64,000 nucleotides of DNA from an uncultured Acetobacteraceae bacterium (lineage in GTDB: Bacteria; Pseudomonadota; Alphaproteobacteria; Acetobacterales; Acetobacteraceae). The DNA is taken from assembly GCA_903924985.1 (NCBI GenBank), contig CAIYDT010000216.1:1-64000 (forward strand), in the 5' to 3' direction. Below are positions 1-8,001 of the stretch, piece by piece; within the stretch, counting starts at the first letter, position 1; every line of letters starts with the position of its first letter. Under the pieces are notes generated by a model. It worked only from the letters and a program-made list of their open reading frames with translations, was not told the origin of the DNA and did no database searches. The translations under genes and the position numbers were made by a program.

Positions 1-1
1 C

Positions 2-460
2 CTCGGCGGCGGCTGCGAGCTGGCCATGATGTGCGACATGATCATTGCCGCGGACACCGCCAAGTTCGGTCAGCCGGAGATCAACCTCGGCGTCATCCCC
101 GGCGCTGGCGGCACCCAGCGACTGACCCGAGCAGTAGGCAAGTCCAAGGCGATGGATATGGTCCTGACAGGTCGGATAATGGACGCGACCGAGGCCGAAC
201 GCGCCAGCCTGGTCTCCCGCGTCTTCCCGGCCGACACCATGCTGGAGGAGGCGATGAAGATCGCTGCCCGCATTGCTTCTATGTCTCCCGTCGCGGTGCA
301 ATTCGCGAAGCAGGCGGTCAACCGGTCCTACGAGATGACATTGGTGGAGGGCGTGCGCCACGAGCGCGCCCTGTTCTTGTCACTGTTCGGCACCCCGGAC
401 CAGAAGGAAGGCATGGCGGCCTTCGTGGAGAAGCGGAAACCCGATTTTAAGCTCGGGTAA
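2..460 (+). CDS. Enoyl-CoA hydratase, crotonase family (5' truncated by window edge)
   Basis: C-terminal part of an enoyl-CoA hydratase, which adds water to trans-2-enoyl-CoA in beta-oxidation-type pathways in the cytoplasm. The reading frame is open from the window edge, so the true start lies upstream. Both catalytic glutamates of the crotonase fold are visible, one in [11 protein letters not shown] and one in FGQPEI, followed by the [10 protein letters not shown] turn. The C-terminus ([14 protein letters not shown]) matches short-chain enoyl-CoA hydratases closely, so this is more likely a housekeeping-type hydratase than an isomerase or carboxylase-like crotonase. No partner gene is visible downstream in the same direction. 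The family call is firm; the exact substrate range is not. Confidence 0.93.
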   Translation, partial: LGGGCELAMMCDMIIAADTAKFGQPEINLGVIPGAGGTQRLTRAVGKSKAMDMVLTGRIMDATEAERASLVSRVFPADTMLEEAMKIAARIASMSPVAVQFAKQAVNRSYEMTLVEGVRHERALFLSLFGTPDQKEGMAAFVEKRKPDFKLG

Positions 461-560
461 CGCCTGCAAAACCGACCGCGCGGATTTTGACACGCTGGTA
501 TGCGCCTCAAATGCGGGATTTTTCTCTCTTATTTGGGGTTGAGGCGCTATAAGACAAAGC

Positions 561-893
561 ATGCTCGATAGTGCCCGCATCCGACACGGCGCTCCGACTC
601 CGCCGTCTCCGCTGAACCTGCTGCTGGTTACGCACGACCTGCGCTGGTCGGCGGCGGTCACCGACGCGGTCTCGGATCTTGGGCCAGGCGGGGTGTCGGC
701 CTGCGACGCGCGGGGAGCCCTCGCGCGGCTGAGCGATACACGCAAACGCTATTCTCATCTGCTGGTGCACGCTGATTCCGCCGATGGCCTGATTGAGGCT
801 CTCGCCGATGTGACGTCGGGACCGGCCGGATCGCACACTGCCATGCTGATCCTCGGGAGCGCGGGGGTATCCTTCCAGGTGTCGGTGTCATAG
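561..893 (+). CDS. Receiver-like N-terminal part of a frame-disrupted EAL protein
   Basis: A 110-residue open frame starting PPSPLNLLLVTHDLRWSAAV, which reads like the first strand and helix of a response-regulator receiver fold (LLVTHD, LLVHAD, MLILGS strands). It runs out of frame soon after a run of five G at 863-867. If one G is added, or the ribosome slips back one base there, translation continues as AGGILPGVGVIASASRQ and joins the EAL domain gene that follows. The two ORFs are therefore probably halves of one receiver-EAL protein. As it stands this fragment has no clear phospho-acceptor aspartate triad, so it may be a pseudo-receiver. The fold call is by pattern and moderately sure; the frame break is seen directly. 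Confidence 0.6.
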   Translation: MLDSARIRHGAPTPPSPLNLLLVTHDLRWSAAVTDAVSDLGPGGVSACDARGALARLSDTRKRYSHLLVHADSADGLIEALADVTSGPAGSHTAMLILGSAGVSFQVSVS

Positions 894-967
894 CGTCTGC
901 CAGCCGGCAGGCGATTCGCGCGGCCCTGTCTTTACCGCCCAACCTATATGCCGCCCGGGAGGGGGCC

Positions 968-1765
968 ATGCTCCCAGGCGAACTCCGCGAAGCACTGGCC
1001 GGCGCGATGATCGAAACGCGCTATCAACCGATCGTCGCCATGGCCGATGGCACGCCTTTCGCGGTGGAAGCCCTCGCCCGGCTCAATCATCCGACGCTCG
1101 GCACCCTATCCCCGGACCACTTCGTCCCGCAGATGGAGGATGCTGGCCTCGCCGCTCAACTGACCGAGTTGGTGTCCCATCAAGCTTTCACCGACATGAC
1201 CGGCCCTTTCATGCGCGACCTTGGGCTACGCGTCACCGTTAATTTTCCGTTGGATGTGCTGCTCGCCCCCCTCGCGCTGGACCGGCTTGAAGAACAACGT
1301 GTCGCGGCTGGCATCGCGCCAGAGCATGTGATCGTCGAACTGACCGAAAGCCGCCCGGTGGAGGATATGACGACGCTTCGCGTGTCGCTCGAGTGGCTGC
1401 GGACCCGCGGCTACAAGGTCGTGATCGATGATGTCGGCCCGGCTGTGCCCCGCCTCGACCTGCTGATGGAGCTGCCCTTCACCGCCATCAAGCTCGACAT
1501 GGGGCTGGTGCGTCAGGTCGATGACAACGCCGAGGTCAAGGCGTTCCTGGCGAGCGCCATTGCGCAAGCGCATGCGCGCGGGATGGCCGTCATCGCGGAA
1601 GGCGTCGAAACCGTGCCGCTCTGGCGTACCATGAAGGCGATGGGGGTCGATGCCGCCCAGGGCTTCCTGGTGGCCCGACCGTTGCCCGTCGCCGCGGTTC
1701 CGATCTGGCTGACCGCCTGGAACGAACCCCCCAGCTTTCTGCTCAGTTCAGAAGTAGGCGGCTAA
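968..1765 (+). CDS. EAL-domain protein (cyclic-di-GMP phosphodiesterase-like)
   Basis: EAL domain filling almost the whole 265 residues. EAL proteins hydrolyse cyclic di-GMP to pGpG. Visible family motifs are EALARL (residues 34-38), VNFPLD, ELTES, IDDV, IKLD, AEGVET and QGFLVARPL, which together supply the expected metal-binding and catalytic acidic residues, lysine and glutamine. Loop 6, normally DFGTGYSSL, is changed to DVGPAVPRL, so activity may be reduced or the domain may only bind the nucleotide. The ATG used here is internal to a longer open frame that reaches back to about 866, and the real protein probably includes the upstream receiver-like ORF after a frameshift. Its 3' end overlaps the convergent purC gene by 18 bases. 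Confidence 0.85.
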   Translation: MLPGELREALAGAMIETRYQPIVAMADGTPFAVEALARLNHPTLGTLSPDHFVPQMEDAGLAAQLTELVSHQAFTDMTGPFMRDLGLRVTVNFPLDVLLAPLALDRLEEQRVAAGIAPEHVIVELTESRPVEDMTTLRVSLEWLRTRGYKVVIDDVGPAVPRLDLLMELPFTAIKLDMGLVRQVDDNAEVKAFLASAIAQAHARGMAVIAEGVETVPLWRTMKAMGVDAAQGFLVARPLPVAAVPIWLTAWNEPPSFLLSSEVGG

Positions 1766-2725
1766 ATTCCGCCGGACCCGAGCCAAGACAGGCTCCGAAG
1801 GATCGGGGTAGTCGAACGCGCGTCCGGTAATCCGTTCGAACGCCGCGATGTAGACCTGCGCGGTTTCCAGCACGATCTCCGCCGGAATCGACGGAATCGG
1901 GTCCTTGTAGGGATCGCAGCGTGCCGCGACCCAGCTGCGCATCACATCTTTGTCGAAGCTTTCCGGGCGGGCGCCAGCCTCGAATCGCGCCTGATAGCTG
2001 TCCTGGAACCAGTAGCGGCTGCTGTCCGGTGTGTGGATCTCGTCCGCCAGCACGATGCGGCCGGAGGCATCGGTGCCGAATTCGTACTTGGTATCCACCA
2101 GGATCAGGCCATTCTCCGCCGCCATTTTCTGGCCGCGGGCAAACAGAGCGAGAGCGTATTCGGTCACCGCCCGCCACTGCGAGGCCGGCAACAGCCCGCC
2201 GGAGACGATCTCCTCCGGCGTCAGCGGCATGTCGTGCCCGCCGTCCGCCGCCTTGGTGGTGGGGGTGATGATGGGGTGCGGCAGCTTCTGATTGTCTCGC
2301 ATCCCGTCCGGCAGCGTGACGCCGTACATCGACCGCTGGCCCTTATTGTACATGGTTAGGATGGAGGTGCCGGTGGTGCCGGCCAGATAGCCACGCACCA
2401 CGATCTCCACGGGGAGAATATTCAGATGCTGGCCGATCACCACGTTGGGATCGGGATACGCCAGTACATGGTTCGGGCAAATGTCCTTGGTCGCCTCGAA
2501 CCAAAAGCGCGCCGTCTGGGTCAGTACCTGCCCCTTGCACGGGATGCACGCCAGGTTGATGTCGAACGCGCTGAGCCGGTCGGTGGTGATCAGGATGCGC
2601 CGCCCGTCCGGCAGGTCGTAATTGTCCCGCACCTTGCCCCGGTAGTGGTTGGGCAACTCCGGAATGGTTGCGTCGTCGAGGATCAATTTTTCCCGAATGC
2701 GCAGTTCGGGGGAGATCGAGCTCAT
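1748..2725 (-). CDS. purC: Phosphoribosylaminoimidazole-succinocarboxamide synthase (SAICAR synthetase), long form
   Basis: ATP-dependent ligase joining aspartate to CAIR in purine synthesis. The GKVRDNYDL phosphate-binding start, SAFD, and the later KYEFG and [13 protein letters not shown] segments are characteristic of the family. At 325 residues it belongs to the longer yeast/plant-like group rather than the roughly 240-residue PurC usual in purine operons. The track start is 11 codons further up, but the ATG at 2725 overlaps the stop of the upstream dehydrogenase gene as ATGA, so translation is probably coupled and this start is preferred. No other purine gene is nearby. The enzyme family is certain; whether it is the only PurC of the cell cannot be told. 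Confidence 0.95.
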   Translation of the reverse strand: MSSISPELRIREKLILDDATIPELPNHYRGKVRDNYDLPDGRRILITTDRLSAFDINLACIPCKGQVLTQTARFWFEATKDICPNHVLAYPDPNVVIGQHLNILPVEIVVRGYLAGTTGTSILTMYNKGQRSMYGVTLPDGMRDNQKLPHPIITPTTKAADGGHDMPLTPEEIVSGGLLPASQWRAVTEYALALFARGQKMAAENGLILVDTKYEFGTDASGRIVLADEIHTPDSSRYWFQDSYQARFEAGARPESFDKDVMRSWVAARCDPYKDPIPSIPAEIVLETAQVYIAAFERITGRAFDYPDPSEPVLARVRRNLAAYF

Positions 2726-3918
2726 GCGCCGGGCCGGTTGCTGGCGGCACCGATCCACACTTCCCGGTACAGGGACATAATCTCCGCCGCATCCGGCACG
2801 CGTGGGTTGTTGTTGGGGCTGCCCGAGGCCAACGCCTGCTCGGCCATCAGTGCCATCTTGCCGTTCCAGTTTTCTTCCGTGATCCCGAACTCGGCCGGCG
2901 TGGGGACTTTGAGTTCCTTGTTCCAGGCCTCCAGTCCCGCGATCAGCTTGGCGGCCGCCACGGCGTCGGAATCAGTGACTTCCGCGAAACCCACCCGTCG
3001 CGCGGCCTCGGCGTAGCGCGCCGGGGCGCCGTTGACGGAAAACCGGGTGATCGCCGGCATCAGCATGGCGTTGGACAGCCCGTGCGGCACATGGAAATGC
3101 GCCCCGATCGGGCGGGACATGCCGTGCACCAGCGCGACGGAGCTGTTGGAGAACGCCAGCCCGGCCTGGGTGGCGCCGATCATCATGCCCTCCCGAGCGG
3201 CGGCGTTGCGTGGTTCGGCGTAGGCGGTGCGGAGGTGCTTGCCGATCAGCTCCATCGCTGCCAGCGCCAGCGCGTCGGAGAACGGGTTGGCGCGCTTGGA
3301 GACATATGCTTCCAGGGCATGGGTAAAGCTGTCGATGCCGGTGTCGGCGGTGGTGCGGGGTGGGACGGAGAATGTCAGCTCGTAGTCCACGATTGCCGCC
3401 AGCGGGAGGCAGCCGAAGCCGGCGATCAGCATCTTCTCGTCGCGCTCGTGGTCGGTGATGACGGTGAAGCGGGTGCACTCGCTGCCGGTGCCGGCGGTGG
3501 TGGGGATGGCGATGACCGGCATTTTCCCCGTGTCGGCGGCGAAGGGCACTTTGTAGTCGCGCATCTTGCCGCCACCCTGGCCAAGGACCGCCATGGCCTT
3601 GGCGGTATCGATCGGCGATCCGCCGCCGAACCCGATCAGGCAGTCGTAGCTGCCGGCGTTCATCGCGGCTACGCCCCGGTCGATGACGGTGTCGTCCGGT
3701 TCCGGCACGGTGTCGCTGAACACGCCCGGTGCGATGCCCGCGGCTTCCAGCGGGTCGAGGACCGATCGCACCAGGCCGAGCTTGACCATCATGGGGTCGG
3801 TGACGACCAACGGCCGCGACAGCCCGAATTTTGCCAGCACATCGGCGACCTGTTTCACCGCGCCGCCGGCAACCAGCAGCATGCGAGGGGAGGCGATGTT
3901 GGCGTTGACGGCGGTCAT
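2722..3918 (-). CDS. Iron-containing alcohol dehydrogenase (group III)
   Basis: NAD(P)-dependent oxidoreductase of the Fe-ADH family, 398 residues from the ATG at 3918. The dinucleotide-binding [13 protein letters not shown] and TTAGTGSE segments lie in the N-terminal half; the metal site is seen as [10 protein letters not shown] and the two histidines of [16 protein letters not shown]. Such enzymes interconvert alcohols and aldehydes or oxidise hydroxy-acids (butanol, maleylacetate and lactaldehyde reductase types); the substrate is not evident here. The longer start in the track adds a proline/arginine-rich extension and is less likely than the start with GGAG ten bases upstream. It ends overlapping purC by four bases, an unusual operon partner. 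Confidence 0.93.
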   Translation of the reverse strand: MTAVNANIASPRMLLVAGGAVKQVADVLAKFGLSRPLVVTDPMMVKLGLVRSVLDPLEAAGIAPGVFSDTVPEPDDTVIDRGVAAMNAGSYDCLIGFGGGSPIDTAKAMAVLGQGGGKMRDYKVPFAADTGKMPVIAIPTTAGTGSECTRFTVITDHERDEKMLIAGFGCLPLAAIVDYELTFSVPPRTTADTGIDSFTHALEAYVSKRANPFSDALALAAMELIGKHLRTAYAEPRNAAAREGMMIGATQAGLAFSNSSVALVHGMSRPIGAHFHVPHGLSNAMLMPAITRFSVNGAPARYAEAARRVGFAEVTDSDAVAAAKLIAGLEAWNKELKVPTPAEFGITEENWNGKMALMAEQALASGSPNNNPRVPDAAEIMSLYREVWIGAASNRPGA

Positions 3919-4329
3919 GGGCGGGGCACTCCGGACAATTGAGAGACGTTTACGCCAGGGCGGGGGAGTCGTCACGGTGCGGTGTTTATCGGATAAATCT
4001 TCTGCTCGGGCATAGGCTGGGGTATACGTTCCGCTGAAACCGAGTGCCCGAAAGATCGGCTTTCATGGTTAATCCAGCGGAACCTTCGTCGTTCTGCGAG
4101 ACCCTCGCGCGACTGCCGACGCGTCTCATGGCAGCCGTCATGTCACCAATCCACATCCTCGGGTCAAGCCGGCGAAGTGTCCGGCTACACTGGTAATTTC
4201 ACTCTGATCGGAAAACGAGCCGGAACCAGTCGATGCAGCCGGCCCGTCATCCCGGTGCGGGGCACCCGGTGTGTCACTATCCACGCGGGTTGAAATAGGG
4301 GCAAAACCGGTAGCAGGATATTGCTACCC

Positions 4330-4360
4330 CGTCATGGTCGGGCCTGACCCAACCATGACG
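4330..4360. repeat. REP-like palindromic element (GTCATGG class)
   Basis: Stem CGTCATGGT / ACCATGACG around CGGGCCTGACCCA, an almost perfect hairpin in the 520-base gap between the dehydrogenase promoter region and the 3' end of the acyl-CoA dehydrogenase operon. The same left arm, GTCATGGTCGGGC, recurs near 63700, and related hairpins sit at 55012 and elsewhere. It may also terminate the minus-strand operon, but there is no T-run. The rest of the 3919-4442 gap shows a short imperfect hairpin around 4250-4280 and no convincing gene. Confidence 0.75.
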
Positions 4361-4442
4361 GTTCAAAAATGGCCTGCCACCGGTTTCCCCCACTTAAGCG
4401 CGGGTTGGCACAAGTCATTAAAAAATCGGCTCGACTGCCCGC

Positions 4443-5654
4443 CTACTTGCGGGGCATGTCGAGTCCACGACGGGAAATCTGGTCGCGCATGACCTGGGTG
4501 CTGCCATGGTTGATGCCGGACTGAAACGCGCCTTGCAGGTTATGGGCGAAGACGCCGCTTTCAACCGCGTGCGGGGAGCCGTTTAGCAGCTGGCCGTACG
4601 GCCCAAGCATCTGCGCAATCGCTTCGGTGGTGCGCACGCCGTGTTCCGGCGCCCAGGTCTTCTCCGCTGAGCCTTCGTAGGTGAAGTTGCCGCCGTGATT
4701 GACGATGGACATGCTGCGCATGGTCATCAGACGGCACACCTGCGCCTCGATCCACAGTTCGGCGATCTTGTCGCGCATCGCCGGATCGCTGGCCGGGGTA
4801 TAGCCGTCGAACGTGTTTGTTTTCACGAAATTGACGATGTCCTCGTCGCGACGGACCGAAATCAGGTAGCGCGACGCGCCCACCCGATCGAGATTGAGCC
4901 CCATGGACCCGACGCGCCAACCCTCATTCTCTTTGCCCAGAAGGCTGGACGCGGGAATGCGGACGTCGTCGAAGAAGGTTTCGTTGGTCCGCTGATGGCC
5001 ATAGGTGGTGCCTACCGGGGCGACCGGATCGTTCTGCATCGTCCAAAGCGGCCGGACGGTGATGCCGGGCGTGTCCATCGGGAACAGGAAGATCGAGATG
5101 CCGCGATGCTTCGGAGCGTCCGGGTTGGTCCGCGCCATCAGATAGATGTGCGTCGAAACGTGCGCCGAGGACGTGTACATCTTCTGGCCGTTGATGACCC
5201 ATTCATCGCCGTCGCGCACCGCGCGGCACTGCAACGACGCCAGATCGGCGCCCGCATACGGTTCGGTGAATCCAAGCGCGAAGGAGATCTCGCGCTTGAT
5301 CAGGCCGCGGATATAGTACTGCTTTTGCTCTTCGGTTCCGGCCGCCATGATCGCCGGCGCGCCGCTGCCGCCCATGCCGACGGGGATGTCCACGCGGGTG
5401 AACTCCTCTTCGACGATGTACTGGGTCATGCGGTCGCCGCCCTGGCCGCCGTACTCCTTGGGGTAGGTGATGCCAAGCCAGCCGCGCTGGTAGATTTTGT
5501 CGTACAATTCTACCATCGGGCCGGATTCGCCGCGCGATGAATTCGATTCCGACGATCCACGCGCGGCCAGCACTTCTTCCGTCACGTGTTCGGCGATGAA
5601 GGCGCGGACCTCTTTCCGCAAGGTTTCCTGCTCTGGGGTATATGCGAAGTCCAT
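4443..5654 (-). CDS. Acyl-CoA dehydrogenase (copy 1 of a close paralogue pair)
   Basis: FAD-dependent acyl-CoA dehydrogenase of 403 residues that introduces a 2,3-double bond and passes electrons to ETF. N-terminal helical domain (FAYTPEQETLRKEVRAF), the beta-domain signature FALGFTEPYAGADLASLQCRA, and the helical C-terminal domain are complete. The ATG follows a GGAG site. It is the last gene of the minus-strand operon that begins at 9573, after MmgE/PrpD and two MaoC-type genes, which suits a CoA-ester degradation route. It is closely related to the gene at 29861: the last 80 or so residues are almost identical while residues 20-60 differ. The substrate is unknown; a carboxylated or branched acyl-CoA is possible. 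Confidence 0.93.
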   Translation of the reverse strand: MDFAYTPEQETLRKEVRAFIAEHVTEEVLAARGSSESNSSRGESGPMVELYDKIYQRGWLGITYPKEYGGQGGDRMTQYIVEEEFTRVDIPVGMGGSGAPAIMAAGTEEQKQYYIRGLIKREISFALGFTEPYAGADLASLQCRAVRDGDEWVINGQKMYTSSAHVSTHIYLMARTNPDAPKHRGISIFLFPMDTPGITVRPLWTMQNDPVAPVGTTYGHQRTNETFFDDVRIPASSLLGKENEGWRVGSMGLNLDRVGASRYLISVRRDEDIVNFVKTNTFDGYTPASDPAMRDKIAELWIEAQVCRLMTMRSMSIVNHGGNFTYEGSAEKTWAPEHGVRTTEAIAQMLGPYGQLLNGSPHAVESGVFAHNLQGAFQSGINHGSTQVMRDQISRRGLDMPRK

Positions 5655-5708
5655 TGGGTCCTATCTCCTTTCGCGTCGCCGCCTCTGTCCACCATGGCCG
5701 CGCGGCGG

Positions 5709-7070
5709 TCAGGGGGTCAAGGCCTCGATCAGGTCTTTGGTTGCCGGGATTTGCTCGAGCGTTTCCAGTACCCCGATGGATCGCTCCAGCCGGTCGCCCT
5801 TCAGTACGCGGGACGCACAGCCGCGATACTTGCCCACCAGCTCGTCGCGGGTCAGCGGATTTCCCGGGCTGCCGTGCACCTTTTCCACCAGCCGGGTGAA
5901 GGTCCGTCCATCCCTCATTATGATGGTAACCGGCGACCGGCGGCGCGACGCGGCGTCGTTGGGCCATTCCGTATGCGCGTTGACCCGCACCTTCTCCAGC
6001 GCGGCCCGCATGCGCGGCGCGTTGCAGTATTCATCGGAGAACGAGTCCAGGTCCACACGCCGGTCCAGCAGCATCGCCGCCAGCACGTAGTCGATCGAGA
6101 ACTTGCCGCGGAAACCGTCGGTGGGTTTGTGAAACCGCACGATGTCGAGCAGGTCCGGGTGGACATCCACCTCCAGCCGTTCGACGTCGTCGGATCGGAT
6201 ATCGTGTTCCGTCAGCAGCGCCTCCGCCGCGTCCAGCGCCCGCAGATTGCCGCCGCAGCACGGATAGCGTTTGACCGTCAGGCCGGGGTCGACGATCGAC
6301 CAGTGCGTGCCCAATCCGTCCGCCATCTTATCGAGGTTGTAGTTCCCGTCGCCATGAAAAGCGGAATAGAAGCCGTAATCGCCCTCCAGGCCCTCGGGGT
6401 CGGCGACATAATCCTTCCGAGCCAGCAAGACCGCGGTCACACCGGCGCGGGCCGCGTTTCCGGCGTGAATACCTTTGCCCCAGGTGCCGAAGTGCTGCGT
6501 CAATCCGCCGGCGTTGGCCGCGGCCAGCCCAAGGGCAACGCCCATCTGCCGCGGGTTCAGCCCAACGATGCTGCCCGCGCCCGCCGCCGCCGCCGAACAA
6601 CCGTAGAGCGAGGTCGGATGAAAGCCGCGTCCCCGCAGTACATGCTCATATTGGCGGCCGGAGGACGACATGCGCTCGAACACCTCCAGCCCGACACAAA
6701 CGGCAGCCACCAGTTCGCCGCCGGTCGCGCCCGTTTCCTCGGCCATGGCGAGGGCGGCGGGCAGGATGCAGGCGGTCGGATGGGAAAAACCGGTATCGTC
6801 GAAATCCAGCAGATGCGCGAGGGCGCCGTTAGCCCATGCGGCGGACACGACGCTGGTCCGCAGGCTGGACCCGATCACGCTCGCCTTGGGCGTGCCGCCT
6901 TGCTCCCGCGTGATATCCCGGATGATCCGTCCCGGCGGTTCCACGGACGCCGCGAGCGCGACGCCGGTGCAATCCAGGATATGCCGCTTCGTCGCGGCAA
7001 CCGCCTCGGCGCTCATGTCACCGAGGCGGGTCTTGCTGGCGAACTCGGAAAGGACCGCGGTTGCTTTCAT
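5709..7070 (-). CDS. MmgE/PrpD family protein
   Basis: Protein of about 453 residues with the MmgE/PrpD fold; characterised relatives are 2-methylcitrate dehydratase (PrpD), cis-aconitate decarboxylase and iminodisuccinate epimerase, so dehydratase, decarboxylase or epimerase chemistry on a polycarboxylic acid is likely. Family landmarks are LLDFDDTGFSHPTA, GFHPTSLYG and the GTWGKGIHAGNAARAG segment, then VKRYPCCGGN. The track start is TTG; the ATG four codons later (7070) is preferred. It sits between MaoC-type genes and an acyl-CoA dehydrogenase in one operon. Two further MmgE/PrpD genes occur in the window, each in a different operon. The family is firm, the reaction is not. Confidence 0.92.
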   Translation of the reverse strand: MKATAVLSEFASKTRLGDMSAEAVAATKRHILDCTGVALAASVEPPGRIIRDITREQGGTPKASVIGSSLRTSVVSAAWANGALAHLLDFDDTGFSHPTACILPAALAMAEETGATGGELVAAVCVGLEVFERMSSSGRQYEHVLRGRGFHPTSLYGCSAAAAGAGSIVGLNPRQMGVALGLAAANAGGLTQHFGTWGKGIHAGNAARAGVTAVLLARKDYVADPEGLEGDYGFYSAFHGDGNYNLDKMADGLGTHWSIVDPGLTVKRYPCCGGNLRALDAAEALLTEHDIRSDDVERLEVDVHPDLLDIVRFHKPTDGFRGKFSIDYVLAAMLLDRRVDLDSFSDEYCNAPRMRAALEKVRVNAHTEWPNDAASRRRSPVTIIMRDGRTFTRLVEKVHGSPGNPLTRDELVGKYRGCASRVLKGDRLERSIGVLETLEQIPATKDLIEALTP

Positions 7071-7103
7071 GTTTGTATCCAATCGATGGGGGCCAATTCA
7101 GAA

Positions 7104-7553
7104 TTACTCAACATCCGGCACCCACAGGCTGGGAACGATGCAGGCCCCCGCGCCCGCCGCCGTGACGTCACCCTTCTGGTTGGTGGCGGTGACCTCGACG
7201 GCGACGCGGACGCCGTTCGTCACCTTCGCGATGCCGGTCACTTTGCCGTTGAAAGTCACGGTGTCTCCCGGGCGCACCGGCCGCAGGAAGCGTAATTCCA
7301 CCTGGCCACCGCGATTGTACACGTCGGACCCGAAATAGCGCCGCAGCAGCTCGGTGCCGAACGTCAGCGACATGCGGCCCGAGGCGACGGTGCCCTTCGT
7401 GCCCAACACACCCTGGGCGGTCGCCTCGTCGGTGAACTGGCTCGGGCCGGTCTTGCCGCCGCTCCGTTCGAACAGATTGATCGCCTCTTGCGTCATGGTC
7501 TTGCTCAGGGGCGGTACCGCATCGCCGATGGCGAAGCTGTGTGTCATTGCCAT
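7104..7553 (-). CDS. MaoC-like hot-dog dehydratase subunit
   Basis: 149-residue hot-dog fold protein of the MaoC dehydratase group, which hydrates or dehydrates 3-hydroxyacyl-CoA esters. The fold is suggested by FLRPVRPGDTVTFNGKV in the central strand region and by the preceding GTVASGRMSLTF helix. The usual Asp/His hydratase pair (DxNPxH) is not intact: the equivalent region reads GPSQFTDEA. With its overlapping neighbour upstream it may form a two-subunit hydratase in which one chain carries the active site. Two starts are possible: ATG 7553 has GGAGG ten bases upstream, and ATG 7547 would give an ATGA overlap with the preceding gene. Confidence 0.82.
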   Translation of the reverse strand: MAMTHSFAIGDAVPPLSKTMTQEAINLFERSGGKTGPSQFTDEATAQGVLGTKGTVASGRMSLTFGTELLRRYFGSDVYNRGGQVELRFLRPVRPGDTVTFNGKVTGIAKVTNGVRVAVEVTATNQKGDVTAAGAGACIVPSLWVPDVE

Positions 7554-7963
7554 TTCTTACCAACCTCCGAGGGCTGTTTCAGTTCATGCGTGATGACGCG
7601 ATCCAGAAGGCGGCCATCCTCATCGACGGAAACAGCTTCGGTCACGATATAGTTTTTGCCGCGGCGGGCGTACTTGTCGGCGATCCACGCCTGGACGGTG
7701 ATACGCTTGCCGGCGGCCGGCGGGTTGTAGCAGGAGAACGTGCACCGCGCGTTCACCGAACCATCGTCGTGATACGCCATGTGATAGGCGTTCACGTCCA
7801 CCTTGTGGGAGATAGTTGGGAAAGCGGCCTCCGGGTCCATGACCCCCTTGCGAAAGTCGTCCATCATCTCCTGCGTGAGCACATAGGAGAACGAAGGCAA
7901 CTTCTGGCCGACCTCCAGCGTGTCCCAGTTTAGTAGCGTGCGTGTCTCTTCCCCATGCGCCAT
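7544..7963 (-). CDS. MaoC-like/FAS1-DH-like hot-dog protein
   Basis: 139 residues from the ATG at 7963, which has AAGGAAG upstream; the track start 36 codons earlier reads through non-conserved sequence. The protein resembles the N-terminal half of two-domain MaoC dehydratases: conserved entry LTQEMMDDF, a middle ISHKVDVNAYHM, then AGKRITVQAWIADKYARRGKNYIV, typical of the hot-dog core strand. It overlaps the next MaoC gene by up to ten bases, so the two are probably made in equal amounts and act together. It is the second gene after the solute-binding protein in the 9573-4443 operon. The family call is by pattern and moderately sure. Confidence 0.75.
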   Translation of the reverse strand: MAHGEETRTLLNWDTLEVGQKLPSFSYVLTQEMMDDFRKGVMDPEAAFPTISHKVDVNAYHMAYHDDGSVNARCTFSCYNPPAAGKRITVQAWIADKYARRGKNYIVTEAVSVDEDGRLLDRVITHELKQPSEVGKKWQ

Positions 7964-8001
7964 GCTGACTTCCTTTCCATGAGCGGCCCGAAGGCCGGTA
8001 T

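Noticed and set aside
2668-3942. 424-codon plus-strand ORF
   Set aside because: Antisense to the iron alcohol dehydrogenase gene; glycine/histidine-rich composition typical of a GC-rich shadow frame.
4271-4492. 73-codon plus-strand ORF
   Set aside because: Crosses the REP-like hairpin and runs into the 3' end of the convergent acyl-CoA dehydrogenase gene; no ribosome-binding site or motif.
5586-7295. 569-codon plus-strand ORF
   Set aside because: Shadow of the minus-strand MmgE/PrpD and acyl-CoA dehydrogenase genes.
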